Source: DASWIV01 sp036397475 (GTDB lineage: Bacteria > JAJVIF01 > JAPKYR01). Taken from it: a stretch of DNA of 7,217 bases. The stretch is from assembly GCA_036397475.1 (NCBI GenBank), contig DASWIV010000202.1:1-7217 (forward strand), given 5' to 3'. Below are positions 1 to 5,338 of this stretch, piece by piece (within the stretch, counting starts at the first letter, position 1; each line of letters begins with the position of its first letter). The notes under the pieces were generated by a model. The model was not told where the DNA came from. It saw only the letters and a list, made by a program, of their open reading frames with translations, and made no database searches. A program made the translations under genes and the position numbers.

Positions 1-789
1 GAGTGTATCAGCGTCGGAGACCACAACTACCAGGTCCACATGCTCGACGTCCCTTACCGTTCGCACATTCTGGCGAATAGCTTCCTCGTATGGCTCGAAT
101 GAAAAACTGCTGAGAGGAGCAAGTCGTGGCGCGTCCTGTATAAGAGCGCCGATGAATGCGACCTTATAGCCGGGAGCGCCATCCACCTCAACTACCTTAT
201 AAGGCGGGAAGATCGGGGTGCCTTCTCCTGCGGGGTTGGAAGGGAGTTCATCGACCTGTTCCTGCTGCTGGTCTGTATCAACCTGTCCACCGAGTGGGTT
301 GTTGGCAGACATCTCAGGGGCAGGGAAGGTCCCCGCGGCGAAAATATTCGAGCTAACAAAGGGAATATCATATGTATTTTTCCTGTTAACAAGTTCTTCG
401 CCGAGGTTGAGGTCTCTGAGACCGACATTGACCACATCGTAGTCGATAACTTCGTAGGCTTCGAGGATGTACTCGTCTTTTTTTGTGTAGATATCGCTAT
501 GAGTCGAACCCTGTGAGACGTCGCCAGTATCAATATAGAGTATGGGCCAGTCAACTTTGCCTGAAACATCCTTGAAAATTGTTCCACGGCGAGGGAGGCC
601 GCCCCATTTTCCACTTCGGCAACCACAGGGGGTGAAATTACTGGTAGTGTCCGAGCTGATCATGAAGGTGATGGCAGCCGGGACTGTTTTATTCAATGGT
701 CCGCTCTTACTGTCGTATTCGACGCATCCGGCAGCATGGATCAAAGCCAAAATCCCGAAAATAACGAAATACGAGATATTCCTGATCAT
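1..789 (-). CDS. Lipoprotein related to UshA/5'-nucleotidase-type metallophosphatases (partial, C-terminus beyond the window)
   Basis: The minus-strand frame from the ATG at 789 stays open to base 1, giving 263 codons with no stop, so the gene is cut by the left edge. GAGGTG lies 7 nt before the ATG. Residues 1-22 form a lipoprotein signal (MIRN, hydrophobic stretch, then HAAGC with Cys22 as the lipidated residue), so the protein is probably membrane-anchored and faces the periplasm or outside. Seen in order: a strand ending in ISSDTT (44-49), a PCGC motif (54-57), GGLPRR (63-68), LYIDTGD (84-90), VNVGLRDLNLG (120-130), IPFVSSNI (142-149), a Gln/Pro-rich insert (about 153-195), then VAFIGAL and VDLVVVVSDADT. 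The order resembles the N-terminal metallophosphatase domain of UshA-like proteins, in particular the PCGC...GGLARR-type branch. The usual DxH and GNHE/D metal motifs look replaced, so phosphatase activity is doubtful. Family is inferred with fair confidence; substrate is unknown. Confidence 0.82.
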   Translation of the reverse strand, partial: MIRNISYFVIFGILALIHAAGCVEYDSKSGPLNKTVPAAITFMISSDTTSNFTPCGCRSGKWGGLPRRGTIFKDVSGKVDWPILYIDTGDVSQGSTHSDIYTKKDEYILEAYEVIDYDVVNVGLRDLNLGEELVNRKNTYDIPFVSSNIFAAGTFPAPEMSANNPLGGQVDTDQQQEQVDELPSNPAGEGTPIFPPYKVVEVDGAPGYKVAFIGALIQDAPRLAPLSSFSFEPYEEAIRQNVRTVRDVEHVDLVVVVSDADTL

Positions 790-841
790 TCAATTCACCT
801 CGAAATAATAATCCGGAGAAACACCCTCCGAACACTAATAT

Positions 842-869
842 ACTCTAACATAAAAATAAATATTGTCCA
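842..869 (-). promoter_or_regulatory. Candidate promoter of the lipoprotein gene
   Basis: On the minus strand, TGGACA (864-869, 5 of 6 to TTGACA) and TAGAGT (842-847, 4 of 6 to TATAAT) are separated by 16 nt in a very AT-rich spacer. The predicted start near 835 leaves a leader of about 46 nt before the ATG at 789. The 115-nt gap between the leuD-like stop and this gene suggests the lipoprotein is at least partly transcribed on its own. The match is only moderate. Confidence 0.3.
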
Positions 870-904
870 CAAAAATTTCAGGCGCCAGGATTTACGGCAT
901 GTAA

Positions 905-1414
905 TCAATGCTTGCTTTCTTCGGCAAGCTGGTGTTTAACGTAGTTGATCATGCCGCCGCGATCGATAATTTCCCGGATGATACCCTTGAAGGGGTCGAT
1001 CCTGTACACGGTCCCGGTTGTTTTGCACCGGACCACATTGAGGATCTCATCAATTTCGATCTCCGCGCCCTGTCTCAGGCCTTCACTGGCTGATGGTGAG
1101 ATGAACAACCTGAGCCCTATGTTCACGGCATTCCTGAGAAACAGGCGTGAGAATGAGTTTGCGATCACTGCGGATAGGCCGGAAGCTTTCAAAGCCAGGG
1201 GGGCAGCTTCACGGGATGAGCCGCAGCCAAAATTTTTCCCCGCGACAATAATATCGCCGAGTGCCACCCTATGTCCGAATCCGGAATCGACGCCGCACAT
1301 GGCGTAGGGACCCAATTCCTCCGGTTTGAAGGTGGTGCAGTATTTCGATGGAATTATCTGGTCGGTATCGATATTATCGCCAAATTTCCAGACTCTGCCC
1401 CTGATCTTTTCCAT
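905..1414 (-). CDS. leuD: LeuD-type small subunit of 3-isopropylmalate / homoaconitate hydratase family
   Basis: The product is 169 aa, matching the short (about 160-170 aa) archaeal-type LeuD/HacB small subunits rather than the roughly 200-aa enterobacterial form. Key motifs are DNIDTDQIIP (13-22) and GKNFGCGSSREAAPLAL (59-75), the swivelling aconitase domain 4 signature. This subunit pairs with an iron-sulfur large subunit (LeuC/HacA) and shapes the substrate pocket for isomerising 2-/3-isopropylmalate or a homologous hydroxyacid. The specificity loop after IIP reads YCTT (25-28). It differs from both YLRT and YLVY, the loops known from the methanogen homoaconitase and isopropylmalate isomerase, so the substrate is not certain. 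Start: ATG 1414 with AGAGG 6-7 nt upstream; it begins 16 nt after the creatininase-family stop, in the same operon. No large-subunit gene lies in the window. Confidence 0.9.
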   Translation of the reverse strand: MEKIRGRVWKFGDNIDTDQIIPSKYCTTFKPEELGPYAMCGVDSGFGHRVALGDIIVAGKNFGCGSSREAAPLALKASGLSAVIANSFSRLFLRNAVNIGLRLFISPSASEGLRQGAEIEIDEILNVVRCKTTGTVYRIDPFKGIIREIIDRGGMINYVKHQLAEESKH

Positions 1415-1430
1415 AGAAGCCTCTAATTAG

Positions 1431-2183
1431 TTATTTACCAAAAGATTCGTCAAAAAGTTCAATTTCGCGCGAAATAATTCCCTCTAATTTTGCAAGGACA
1501 ATATCCATGAATCTACCCGCTTTTTCCTTGTCGAAATCGGGGGACGCGTCGCCTTCGAGGCTGTAATAAAGCATGGCTGTGGGGTACGGGACTGAAATTA
1601 CTCCCTTGGTAAATGTCCAGCCATCATTGTCGGTGCGATTTTCCGGTTTCAGAGTTTCGGGCCGGAATGCGACCAGCGCGGCGGTTTCATCAAGGGCTGC
1701 GTGCCCGCCGGGTTGATCGTATACCTCTTTCAAGGCCTCCTCGTCCATGTTCCACCAGTCGATAACCATCACGTGACGTTTTCCATAGTCTTTGGTTATC
1801 AGTTCCTTAGCGACGTTTCCAAGGGTTTCGGTATTGCCCCCGTGCCCGTTCATGACAATGACCCGCCTGAATCCCATCTCGAAAAAGTCATCGATTATGC
1901 AGTAGATCAGGTCGGCGTAAAGCTTCTTGTCGATCCGCTGGCTTCCGGGATATGGAAGGAGCCCTGAGGTGATCCCATAGTTGAGGGTGGGAGCAACGGG
2001 GAGCTCCATTCGTTCACCGAGGCGCCACGAAATTTCTTCGGCAATGAAACTGTCAGTGCCAACAGGAGCATGGCGCCCATGAGCTTCAAGTGTCCCGACC
2101 GGAAAGAGGATCGAATGAACTCCCGAGTCGAGTAATTTTTTGACGTCTGGATAAGTAAGGGTGTCGAGCCTGATCACTGTCAT
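1431..2183 (-). CDS. Creatininase-family metal-dependent amidohydrolase
   Basis: The product is 250 aa, the usual size for the creatininase/MftE/ArfB family. Members hydrolyse amide or related C-N bonds with a dinuclear metal centre, including creatinine, formamidopyrimidine intermediates and the mycofactocin peptide. Seen: PVGTLEAHGRHAPVGTD (28-44), containing the expected metal ligands Glu33, His35 and Asp44; MNGHGGN (111-117) with His114; and GGHAALDET (159-167) with Glu166 as the expected last ligand. The site therefore looks intact. LEAHG replaces the more common LEQHG. Start: ATG 2183 lies one base after the TAA of the upstream SRPBCC gene (TAAAATG), with a purine-rich GAAGAG upstream, so translation is probably coupled. 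Family is firm, but the substrate cannot be read from the sequence. The leuD-like and SRPBCC neighbours do not correspond to a creatinine or mycofactocin pathway. Confidence 0.9.
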   Translation of the reverse strand: MTVIRLDTLTYPDVKKLLDSGVHSILFPVGTLEAHGRHAPVGTDSFIAEEISWRLGERMELPVAPTLNYGITSGLLPYPGSQRIDKKLYADLIYCIIDDFFEMGFRRVIVMNGHGGNTETLGNVAKELITKDYGKRHVMVIDWWNMDEEALKEVYDQPGGHAALDETAALVAFRPETLKPENRTDNDGWTFTKGVISVPYPTAMLYYSLEGDASPDFDKEKAGRFMDIVLAKLEGIISREIELFDESFGK

Positions 2184-2184
2184 T

Positions 2185-2637
2185 TTATTTCTCTTCCGCT
2201 TTGTCTTTGATTGCCTTGAGCATGCCGTTTACATTGTCCTGCATGATCCGGTCGAGGAGTTTGTTGATCATGGGTCCTACAAGTGGGAGGCCGAGGTCGA
2301 AATCAACATTTAATACTATTTCGGAGCCGGAATCAGTTCCGGTGAAATTCCAGTCTCCGGAATATTTCTTGTAGTCGCCCTCGACAAGTTTATATGTGCA
2401 GGTGAGTGCGTTTTTGTCCCACCATTCGTCCTCGATCCATTTGACGTCCTTGTTTATCGAGGCTACGGAGACGTGGCCAACCCACGCAACCCGCGCGAAA
2501 CCGTCGTCGCGACGCTCGATGACATTGATTGACTTGACGTCAGGCATGTAGTCCGGATATTTTTCAACTTCCTGGGCTATCTCGAACGCTTTCGCTGGAT
2601 CAACGCCGACTTCGATCTTTCCTGTAATGAGACCCAT
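2185..2637 (-). CDS. SRPBCC / START-like (polyketide cyclase, Coq10-type) ligand-binding protein
   Basis: The product is 150 aa from the ATG at 2637 (MGLITGKIEV), close to the normal 140-150 aa of single-domain SRPBCC proteins. Typical features: an opening beta strand (GKIEVGVDP), a helix AFEIAQEVEKYPDYMPDV (17-34) with the family's characteristic YP-x-x-MP turn, a run of long beta strands, and a closing amphipathic helix (PLVGPMINKLLDRIMQDNVNGMLKAIKDKAEE) that lines the hydrophobic cavity. Such proteins bind lipids, quinones or aromatic ligands; the cyclase/Coq10 subgroup is nearest by eye. There is no signal peptide, so it is cytosolic. GAGG (minus strand of 2645-2648) precedes the ATG by 7 nt. 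The same frame is open 51 codons further upstream, but that part overlaps the preceding gene and has no family character. It is the first gene of the SRPBCC-creatininase-LeuD unit. Confidence 0.87.
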   Translation of the reverse strand: MGLITGKIEVGVDPAKAFEIAQEVEKYPDYMPDVKSINVIERRDDGFARVAWVGHVSVASINKDVKWIEDEWWDKNALTCTYKLVEGDYKKYSGDWNFTGTDSGSEIVLNVDFDLGLPLVGPMINKLLDRIMQDNVNGMLKAIKDKAEEK

Positions 2638-2665
2638 AAAAAAACCTCGGTAGTTTGGTTGGAAG

Positions 2666-2694
2666 ATTAAAACAACCGCGGCGGGAAAAAGCAA
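2666..2694 (-). promoter_or_regulatory. Candidate promoter of the SRPBCC-creatininase-LeuD operon
   Basis: On the minus strand, TTGCTT (2689-2694, 3 of 6 to the -35 consensus) and TTTAAT (2666-2671, 5 of 6 to TATAAT) are spaced exactly 17 nt apart. The predicted start near 2659 gives a leader of about 22 nt that contains the GAGG ribosome-binding site. It lies in the 85-nt gap downstream of the secreted-protein gene. The -35 half is weak, so read-through from upstream remains possible. Confidence 0.4.
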
Positions 2695-2722
2695 ATCTGC
2701 TGGTGCCGGCCTGCGGGCGGCA

Positions 2723-4336
2723 TTATTGTATCGTAAGTGACATTGTGATCTGATCGGCGGCTGAATAAACGTCCTGGAGTTTCGATTCATCGCCAGTACA
2801 GGTCGAGATCAAAAATTGGTACTGGCCGTCGCCAATCCCGTAAAGCCAGTAATCGTTTACGAATACCTTCCCATCGGACAACCACGCGCGGCGGAGATAT
2901 TCCCAGACGCCTTCGGATTCGCTTTCATCTTCTGTCAGAGGGACAGCGTCCGCCTGGATCCGCGAATTACCGGGACCCGATTCGTAAATGTCCGCCATCA
3001 GACTGACATTGATCGGTTCGTCCATTTCCTGGCCCTTCAAGGTGCAGACGATCCCACGGTCAGAGATCAGTGTTGCGTAGGCTCCGCGCTCGCCGTCGAC
3101 TGCGTTGTCCCAGGATATAGGGATTCTCAGTACCGCGCTTCCCGGCAGGTTCACGGTCTCGGGTATCTGGTTGCCATAAATTTCCGATACCGTGAAGGAT
3201 GACATCCTGTCAGCCAGAAGTACATGATTCGCAAGGATCGACCACTGTATTGTGTATATGCCGGGCGAGAGGTCGAAATCGTAAGGGAGCTGCATGGTTA
3301 TCATGGGCATCTCGATGCCGCCGACATAATCTTCAAAATAATCCCATTTATCGTCGCTGTGCTGGTCCCGGACCTGGATTATGACGCGTGTGGCTCCAGG
3401 GACAATCCCGCCCGTGTGAAGGCGTGCATAGATTGGCTCGTTAACATTGAACACCGACGATCTCGCGCCGTCGGCGGTGACCATGTAAGCTTCGCCGATC
3501 GTGAAATCATAACCGACAGCGCCAGCCGCATGTGGCGCTCTCAATTCCTTAAGGCTTACGGGAAGAGTTTCGAGAGGAAATGTTACAGAATCCGTATATC
3601 CAAGTATGGTCAGATATACACTGAAGACCGCTTCATGGGGAGAATCCGAAGGTGGCCGTGCGATATAACTTTCAACCTCGAAAGTGTTCATGCCGTCTTC
3701 CGTGGAAGTGGTCCCGATACCCTGGTCAAGTACAAAGTCCTGCGACGTCACGCCGATCCATCGAAGTTCAGCATAACCAAAGTCGATTATGTAATCCAGG
3801 TTAAAATCGATTTCGATCCTGTAAGGAATCGCAGCGCCGCGCAATTCTTCCGGCGCGTCTTCGTCGAGGGGTACAAGGCGGACATCATCGATATAAATTC
3901 CCGGTACGCCTTCGGAAGCTTCAATTTTAATTTCAAATTCCCGGTCGAATTTTGTTCCGTCGATGGTCAAGGATGCATAGATGGCGTATGTCTGAACCCG
4001 GTAGCTCCGGTCCGGAATGAAAGAAAGCCTGTAGGAATTCACACCGGGATGGATGGTAGCGTCGACTGAATCGCTGGTGACTTTTCCATAGCCTTCGCTT
4101 TTGACATCATAGGTGAAAGTAGCCGCTACCGAATTGTCTGAATTATTTTCGAAGAGGTAGAGGATATCGATCGTTTCGTCAGGTTGAAATCGCCCGATTT
4201 GAGCGGTCATACCCTGATTGGTGGCGTGGATGTCGATGAAGGAGAAGTTTTCAGTTTCCGCGACCGAGGTCGCAGGAAAAATCAGGATGGCTGATATAAT
4301 TGCAAGCGGGATTAGGTAACAATTTCGGGTTTTCAT
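2723..4336 (-). CDS. Secreted all-beta protein of unknown function, possible PsbP/Mog1-like C-terminal domain
   Basis: The product is 537 aa from the ATG at 4336, preceded by GGAGGT at 4-5 nt. A GTG 12 nt upstream is part of the Shine-Dalgarno region and is not preferred. Residues 1-26 are a Sec signal peptide (MKTR, hydrophobic core, TSVA|ET). There is no lipobox and no obvious membrane helix afterwards, so the mature protein is likely periplasmic or exported. The body consists of alternating hydrophobic/polar strands rich in Asp, Tyr, Thr and Gly with several Ig- or CARDB-like stretches (for example DETIDILYLFENNSDNSVAAT and SPGIYTIQWSILANHVLLAD). From about residue 400 (SAVLRIPISWDNAVDG to ITMSLTIQ) the pattern resembles the PsbP/Mog1/DUF1795 fold: a strand ending in xPxxW, central strands, and a closing I-x-x-SL strand. 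That resemblance is my inference. I do not recognise the whole protein. It contains few cysteines and no catalytic motif. Confidence 0.85.
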   Translation of the reverse strand: MKTRNCYLIPLAIISAILIFPATSVAETENFSFIDIHATNQGMTAQIGRFQPDETIDILYLFENNSDNSVAATFTYDVKSEGYGKVTSDSVDATIHPGVNSYRLSFIPDRSYRVQTYAIYASLTIDGTKFDREFEIKIEASEGVPGIYIDDVRLVPLDEDAPEELRGAAIPYRIEIDFNLDYIIDFGYAELRWIGVTSQDFVLDQGIGTTSTEDGMNTFEVESYIARPPSDSPHEAVFSVYLTILGYTDSVTFPLETLPVSLKELRAPHAAGAVGYDFTIGEAYMVTADGARSSVFNVNEPIYARLHTGGIVPGATRVIIQVRDQHSDDKWDYFEDYVGGIEMPMITMQLPYDFDLSPGIYTIQWSILANHVLLADRMSSFTVSEIYGNQIPETVNLPGSAVLRIPISWDNAVDGERGAYATLISDRGIVCTLKGQEMDEPINVSLMADIYESGPGNSRIQADAVPLTEDESESEGVWEYLRRAWLSDGKVFVNDYWLYGIGDGQYQFLISTCTGDESKLQDVYSAADQITMSLTIQ

Positions 4337-4364
4337 GGATACCTCCACCCGTGGATTAGTGTTA

Positions 4365-4370
4365 ATTATA
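4365..4370 (-). promoter_or_regulatory. Candidate -10 element of the secreted-protein gene
   Basis: A perfect TATAAT is read on the minus strand in the 57-nt gap after the AIM24-family gene, placing transcription start near 4358 and leaving a 22-nt leader that carries GGAGGT. I see no convincing -35 hexamer at 16-18 nt, so it could need an activator or an alternative sigma factor, or be a chance match in AT-rich DNA. Confidence 0.33.
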
Positions 4371-4393
4371 TGACACTGCGTTAATTTCCGCGT

Positions 4394-5029
4394 TCAATTG
4401 TCGGTCGATAAGGTCTGGAGCAAGACACGCCCGGGACCTGTCAGATGCATTATCAGCATGTACTGAGATTCTCCCGAGCCTCCGGGATTTCCCATTGGTT
4501 TAGGGGACGTATCAACAGAATCGTCATATGTCAAAAGCTGCATTCCATCCACAGCGATCTTCTCGCCTTCCGACAGGTTGATGTCTACGAGATTACCGCG
4601 ACCGTGGAGGTAGACAGTTCCGGATCCAGCGATCGTGACGAAAAGTTTGGGCGTGATTACCCCGGTTCGTTCGCCATCAAGGATTAATGGATCGAACTGG
4701 ACACCTTCTGTCGAGGCGAGGAGCGATTTTCTCCTTATAACCACACGCTGGGAACCATCGAGCCTGACAGTCTGAATGCGTCCGGGTGACGGCACCTTGA
4801 AGCTCACCAGTGCGGTACCTGAATCGCAGCGGTAGATAACCATCGGGGGCTCGTTTTCGACATTCAGGACGCTTCTGATGCTGGTCCAGTAATTTCCGAG
4901 AGGTGATGTCTCGCTTGTGATACCCCCACGGACAAATAGCATGGTTCCGAGCGGACTGAAGACTGATTCGCCCTGGGAGAGCTCGATCGCAACGGTTTGC
5001 ATCGCATCGCCGAGTATTCGGTGTTTCAT
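4394..5029 (-). CDS. AIM24-family protein (formerly DUF124/TIGR00266)
   Basis: The product is 211 aa, close to the 200-250 aa usual for bacterial AIM24 proteins, named after the yeast mitochondrial biogenesis factor. Family pattern seen in order: MKHRILGDAMQTVAIEL (1-17), the GESVFSPLGTMLFVRGGI segment (20-37) that corresponds to the family's pGE-x-v-x-x-x-GaM-x-y stretch, GSGTVYLHGRGNLVDINLSEGEKIAVDG in the middle, YDDSV, and a closing GPGRVLLQTLS. These proteins form a double-stranded beta barrel. Their bacterial biochemical role is not established, and no signal peptide is present. The ATG at 5029 is favoured because family similarity begins there. It lacks a Shine-Dalgarno sequence, and a -10-like TAAAAT ends 7 nt before it, suggesting a leaderless message. 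An in-frame ATG at residue 10 is a less likely start. Confidence 0.85.
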   Translation of the reverse strand: MKHRILGDAMQTVAIELSQGESVFSPLGTMLFVRGGITSETSPLGNYWTSIRSVLNVENEPPMVIYRCDSGTALVSFKVPSPGRIQTVRLDGSQRVVIRRKSLLASTEGVQFDPLILDGERTGVITPKLFVTIAGSGTVYLHGRGNLVDINLSEGEKIAVDGMQLLTYDDSVDTSPKPMGNPGGSGESQYMLIMHLTGPGRVLLQTLSTDN

Positions 5030-5036
5030 GTCGGGG

Positions 5037-5045
5037 ATTTTAGCA
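5037..5045 (-). promoter_or_regulatory. Extended -10 promoter element of the AIM24-family gene
   Basis: The minus strand reads TGCTAAAAT: TAAAAT is 5 of 6 to TATAAT, with the extended-10 TG one base upstream. The predicted start at about 5030 coincides with the ATG at 5029, so the mRNA would have no leader, in agreement with the missing Shine-Dalgarno sequence. A -35 (3 of 6) would overlap the left tip of the neighbouring inverted-repeat element. Confidence 0.42.
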
Positions 5046-5060
5046 CAGATATGTCCAGGC

Positions 5061-5064
5061 TGAC
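5061..5064. repeat. Left target-site duplication TGAC
   Basis: TGAC abuts the left terminal repeat and recurs at 5291-5294 directly after the right one. A 4-bp match at exactly these positions has about a 1 in 256 chance, and it agrees with the element boundaries set independently by the terminal repeats. Confidence 0.6.
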
Positions 5065-5082
5065 GGGGCTGTTGAAAAAGTC
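5065..5082 (+). repeat. Left terminal inverted repeat of the MITE-like element
   Basis: GGGGCTGTTGAAAAAGTC pairs with the right repeat (5273-5290) at 17 of 18 positions; the only difference is the fourth base (G here, A in the right copy). Confidence 0.8.
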
Positions 5083-5101
5083 TGAATTATTTTCATATGA
5101 A

Positions 5102-5117
5102 CGGGTGCCGCCGACAA
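5102..5117 (+). repeat. Left subterminal inverted repeat
   Basis: CGGGTGCCGCCGACAA is perfectly complementary to 5243-5258. Pairing then continues with CCTC / GAGG after a single extra A on the right side. The spacer to the terminal repeat is 19 nt here and 14 nt on the right, so the two arms have diverged by insertion or deletion. Confidence 0.8.
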
Positions 5118-5170
5118 CCTCAAATAAATATGGTCAATTCATACCTCAAACCTGGACCGGGTTGTCGGCG
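5109..5170. repeat. Left internal hairpin of the MITE-like element
   Basis: CGCCGACAACC (5109-5119) is perfectly complementary to 5160-5170, an 11-bp stem with a 40-nt loop. This is the alternative fold to pairing of the left arm with the right arm. Confidence 0.65.
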
Positions 5171-5193
5171 AGATCTTAGTATTTATGCACCAT

Positions 5194-5251
5194 CGCCGAC
5201 AAACTTGCCAGTGCACTCTATCGTCACCTGATAGCTGGAGGTTTGTCGGCG
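5194..5251. repeat. Right internal hairpin of the MITE-like element
   Basis: CGCCGACAAAC (5194-5204) is perfectly complementary to 5241-5251, an 11-bp stem with a 36-nt loop. This half carries GACAAAC in both arms, while the left hairpin carries GACAACC in both, so each half is internally matched. Confidence 0.65.
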
Positions 5252-5258
5252 GCACCCG
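5243..5258 (-). repeat. Right subterminal inverted repeat
   Basis: This is the reverse complement of the 16-nt left subterminal repeat at 5102-5117. Together with the terminal repeats it could form an interrupted stem of more than 34 bp. Confidence 0.8.
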
Positions 5259-5272
5259 GACGTTCCTCTTCC

Positions 5273-5290
5273 GACTTTTTCAACAGTCCC
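5273..5290 (-). repeat. Right terminal inverted repeat of the MITE-like element
   Basis: Read on the minus strand it is GGGACTGTTGAAAAAGTC, the partner of 5065-5082. It ends immediately before the second TGAC. Confidence 0.8.
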
Positions 5291-5294
5291 TGAC
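5291..5294. repeat. Right target-site duplication TGAC
   Basis: This is the second copy of the TGAC that precedes the left terminal repeat at 5061-5064, placed directly after the last base of the right repeat. Confidence 0.6.
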
Positions 5295-5326
5295 CCATGC
5301 ACTTCTGATTATCGGGGAATGTGGAG

Positions 5327-5332
5327 TATAAT
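5327..5332 (+). promoter_or_regulatory. Candidate -10 element of the GspF-like gene
   Basis: A perfect TATAAT ends 6 nt before the ATG at 5339, so transcription would begin at or next to the start codon. The best upstream hexamer is TTCTGA (5303-5308, 3 of 6, 18-nt spacer), between the MITE-like element and the gene. A GGAG at 5323-5326 would be a Shine-Dalgarno with an unusually long 12-nt spacing if transcription starts further upstream. The two readings exclude each other. Confidence 0.4.
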
Positions 5333-5338
5333 AATTTC

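Larger units (their letters stand above)
5065..5290. mobile_element. 226-bp MITE-like palindromic element without coding capacity
   Basis: The element is bounded by terminal inverted repeats GGGGCTGTTGAAAAAGTC (5065-5082) and, on the other strand, GGGACTGTTGAAAAAGTC (5290-5273), identical at 17 of 18 positions. TGAC lies directly outside both ends (5061-5064 and 5291-5294), as expected of a 4-bp target duplication. Inside are subterminal inverted repeats and four alternating copies of CGCCGACAA. No gene-like frame is contained in it. Ends of the GGG-x-CTGTTGAAAAAGT type are known to me from DDE-type insertion sequences, so the likely reading is a non-autonomous derivative mobilised in trans by a full-length relative elsewhere in the genome. 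It occupies most of the 309-nt space between two divergent genes. The mobilising family cannot be named from this window. Confidence 0.78.

Noticed and set aside
192..626. A 144-codon minus-strand open frame
   Set aside because: It is in a different frame from the lipoprotein, whose frame is open over the whole 789 nt and carries a lipobox and metallophosphatase motifs.
814..830. A 5-bp hairpin (CGGAG / CTCCG) in the lipoprotein leader as an attenuator
   Set aside because: The stem is short, there is no following U tract and no alternative pairing was seen; it is likely chance.
873..900. A terminator downstream of leuD around the CAGGCGCCAGG palindrome followed by an AT-rich stretch
   Set aside because: The palindrome centre GGCGCC has no loop, and the outer bases pair poorly, so no stable hairpin is evident even though a T-run follows on the minus strand.
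1431..2183. True creatininase or mycofactocin MftE as the specific identity
   Set aside because: Family motifs fit, but no creatinine-degradation or mycofactocin genes are nearby, so only the family name is justified.
2638..2790. A 51-residue N-terminal extension of the SRPBCC protein in the same open frame
   Set aside because: It overlaps the end of the secreted-protein gene, lacks SRPBCC character, and the ATG at 2637 has a good GAGG site and begins at the family's normal first strand.
3224..4069. A 281-codon plus-strand open frame
   Set aside because: It lies wholly antisense to the secreted-protein gene, which has a signal peptide, a strong ribosome-binding site and a coherent beta-strand pattern; the antisense product has no family features.
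4997..5179. A 60-codon plus-strand frame entering the MITE-like element
   Set aside because: It begins inside the AIM24 gene on the opposite strand and is created by the inverted-repeat sequence; no domain or ribosome-binding site supports it.
5102..5258. The repeated CGCCGACAA motif as a CRISPR array, riboswitch or transcription terminator
   Set aside because: Copies alternate in orientation with unequal spacing, there are no spacers, no cis-regulatory fold is recognised, and stems are not followed by U tracts. Terminal repeats and the TGAC duplication favour a transposable element.
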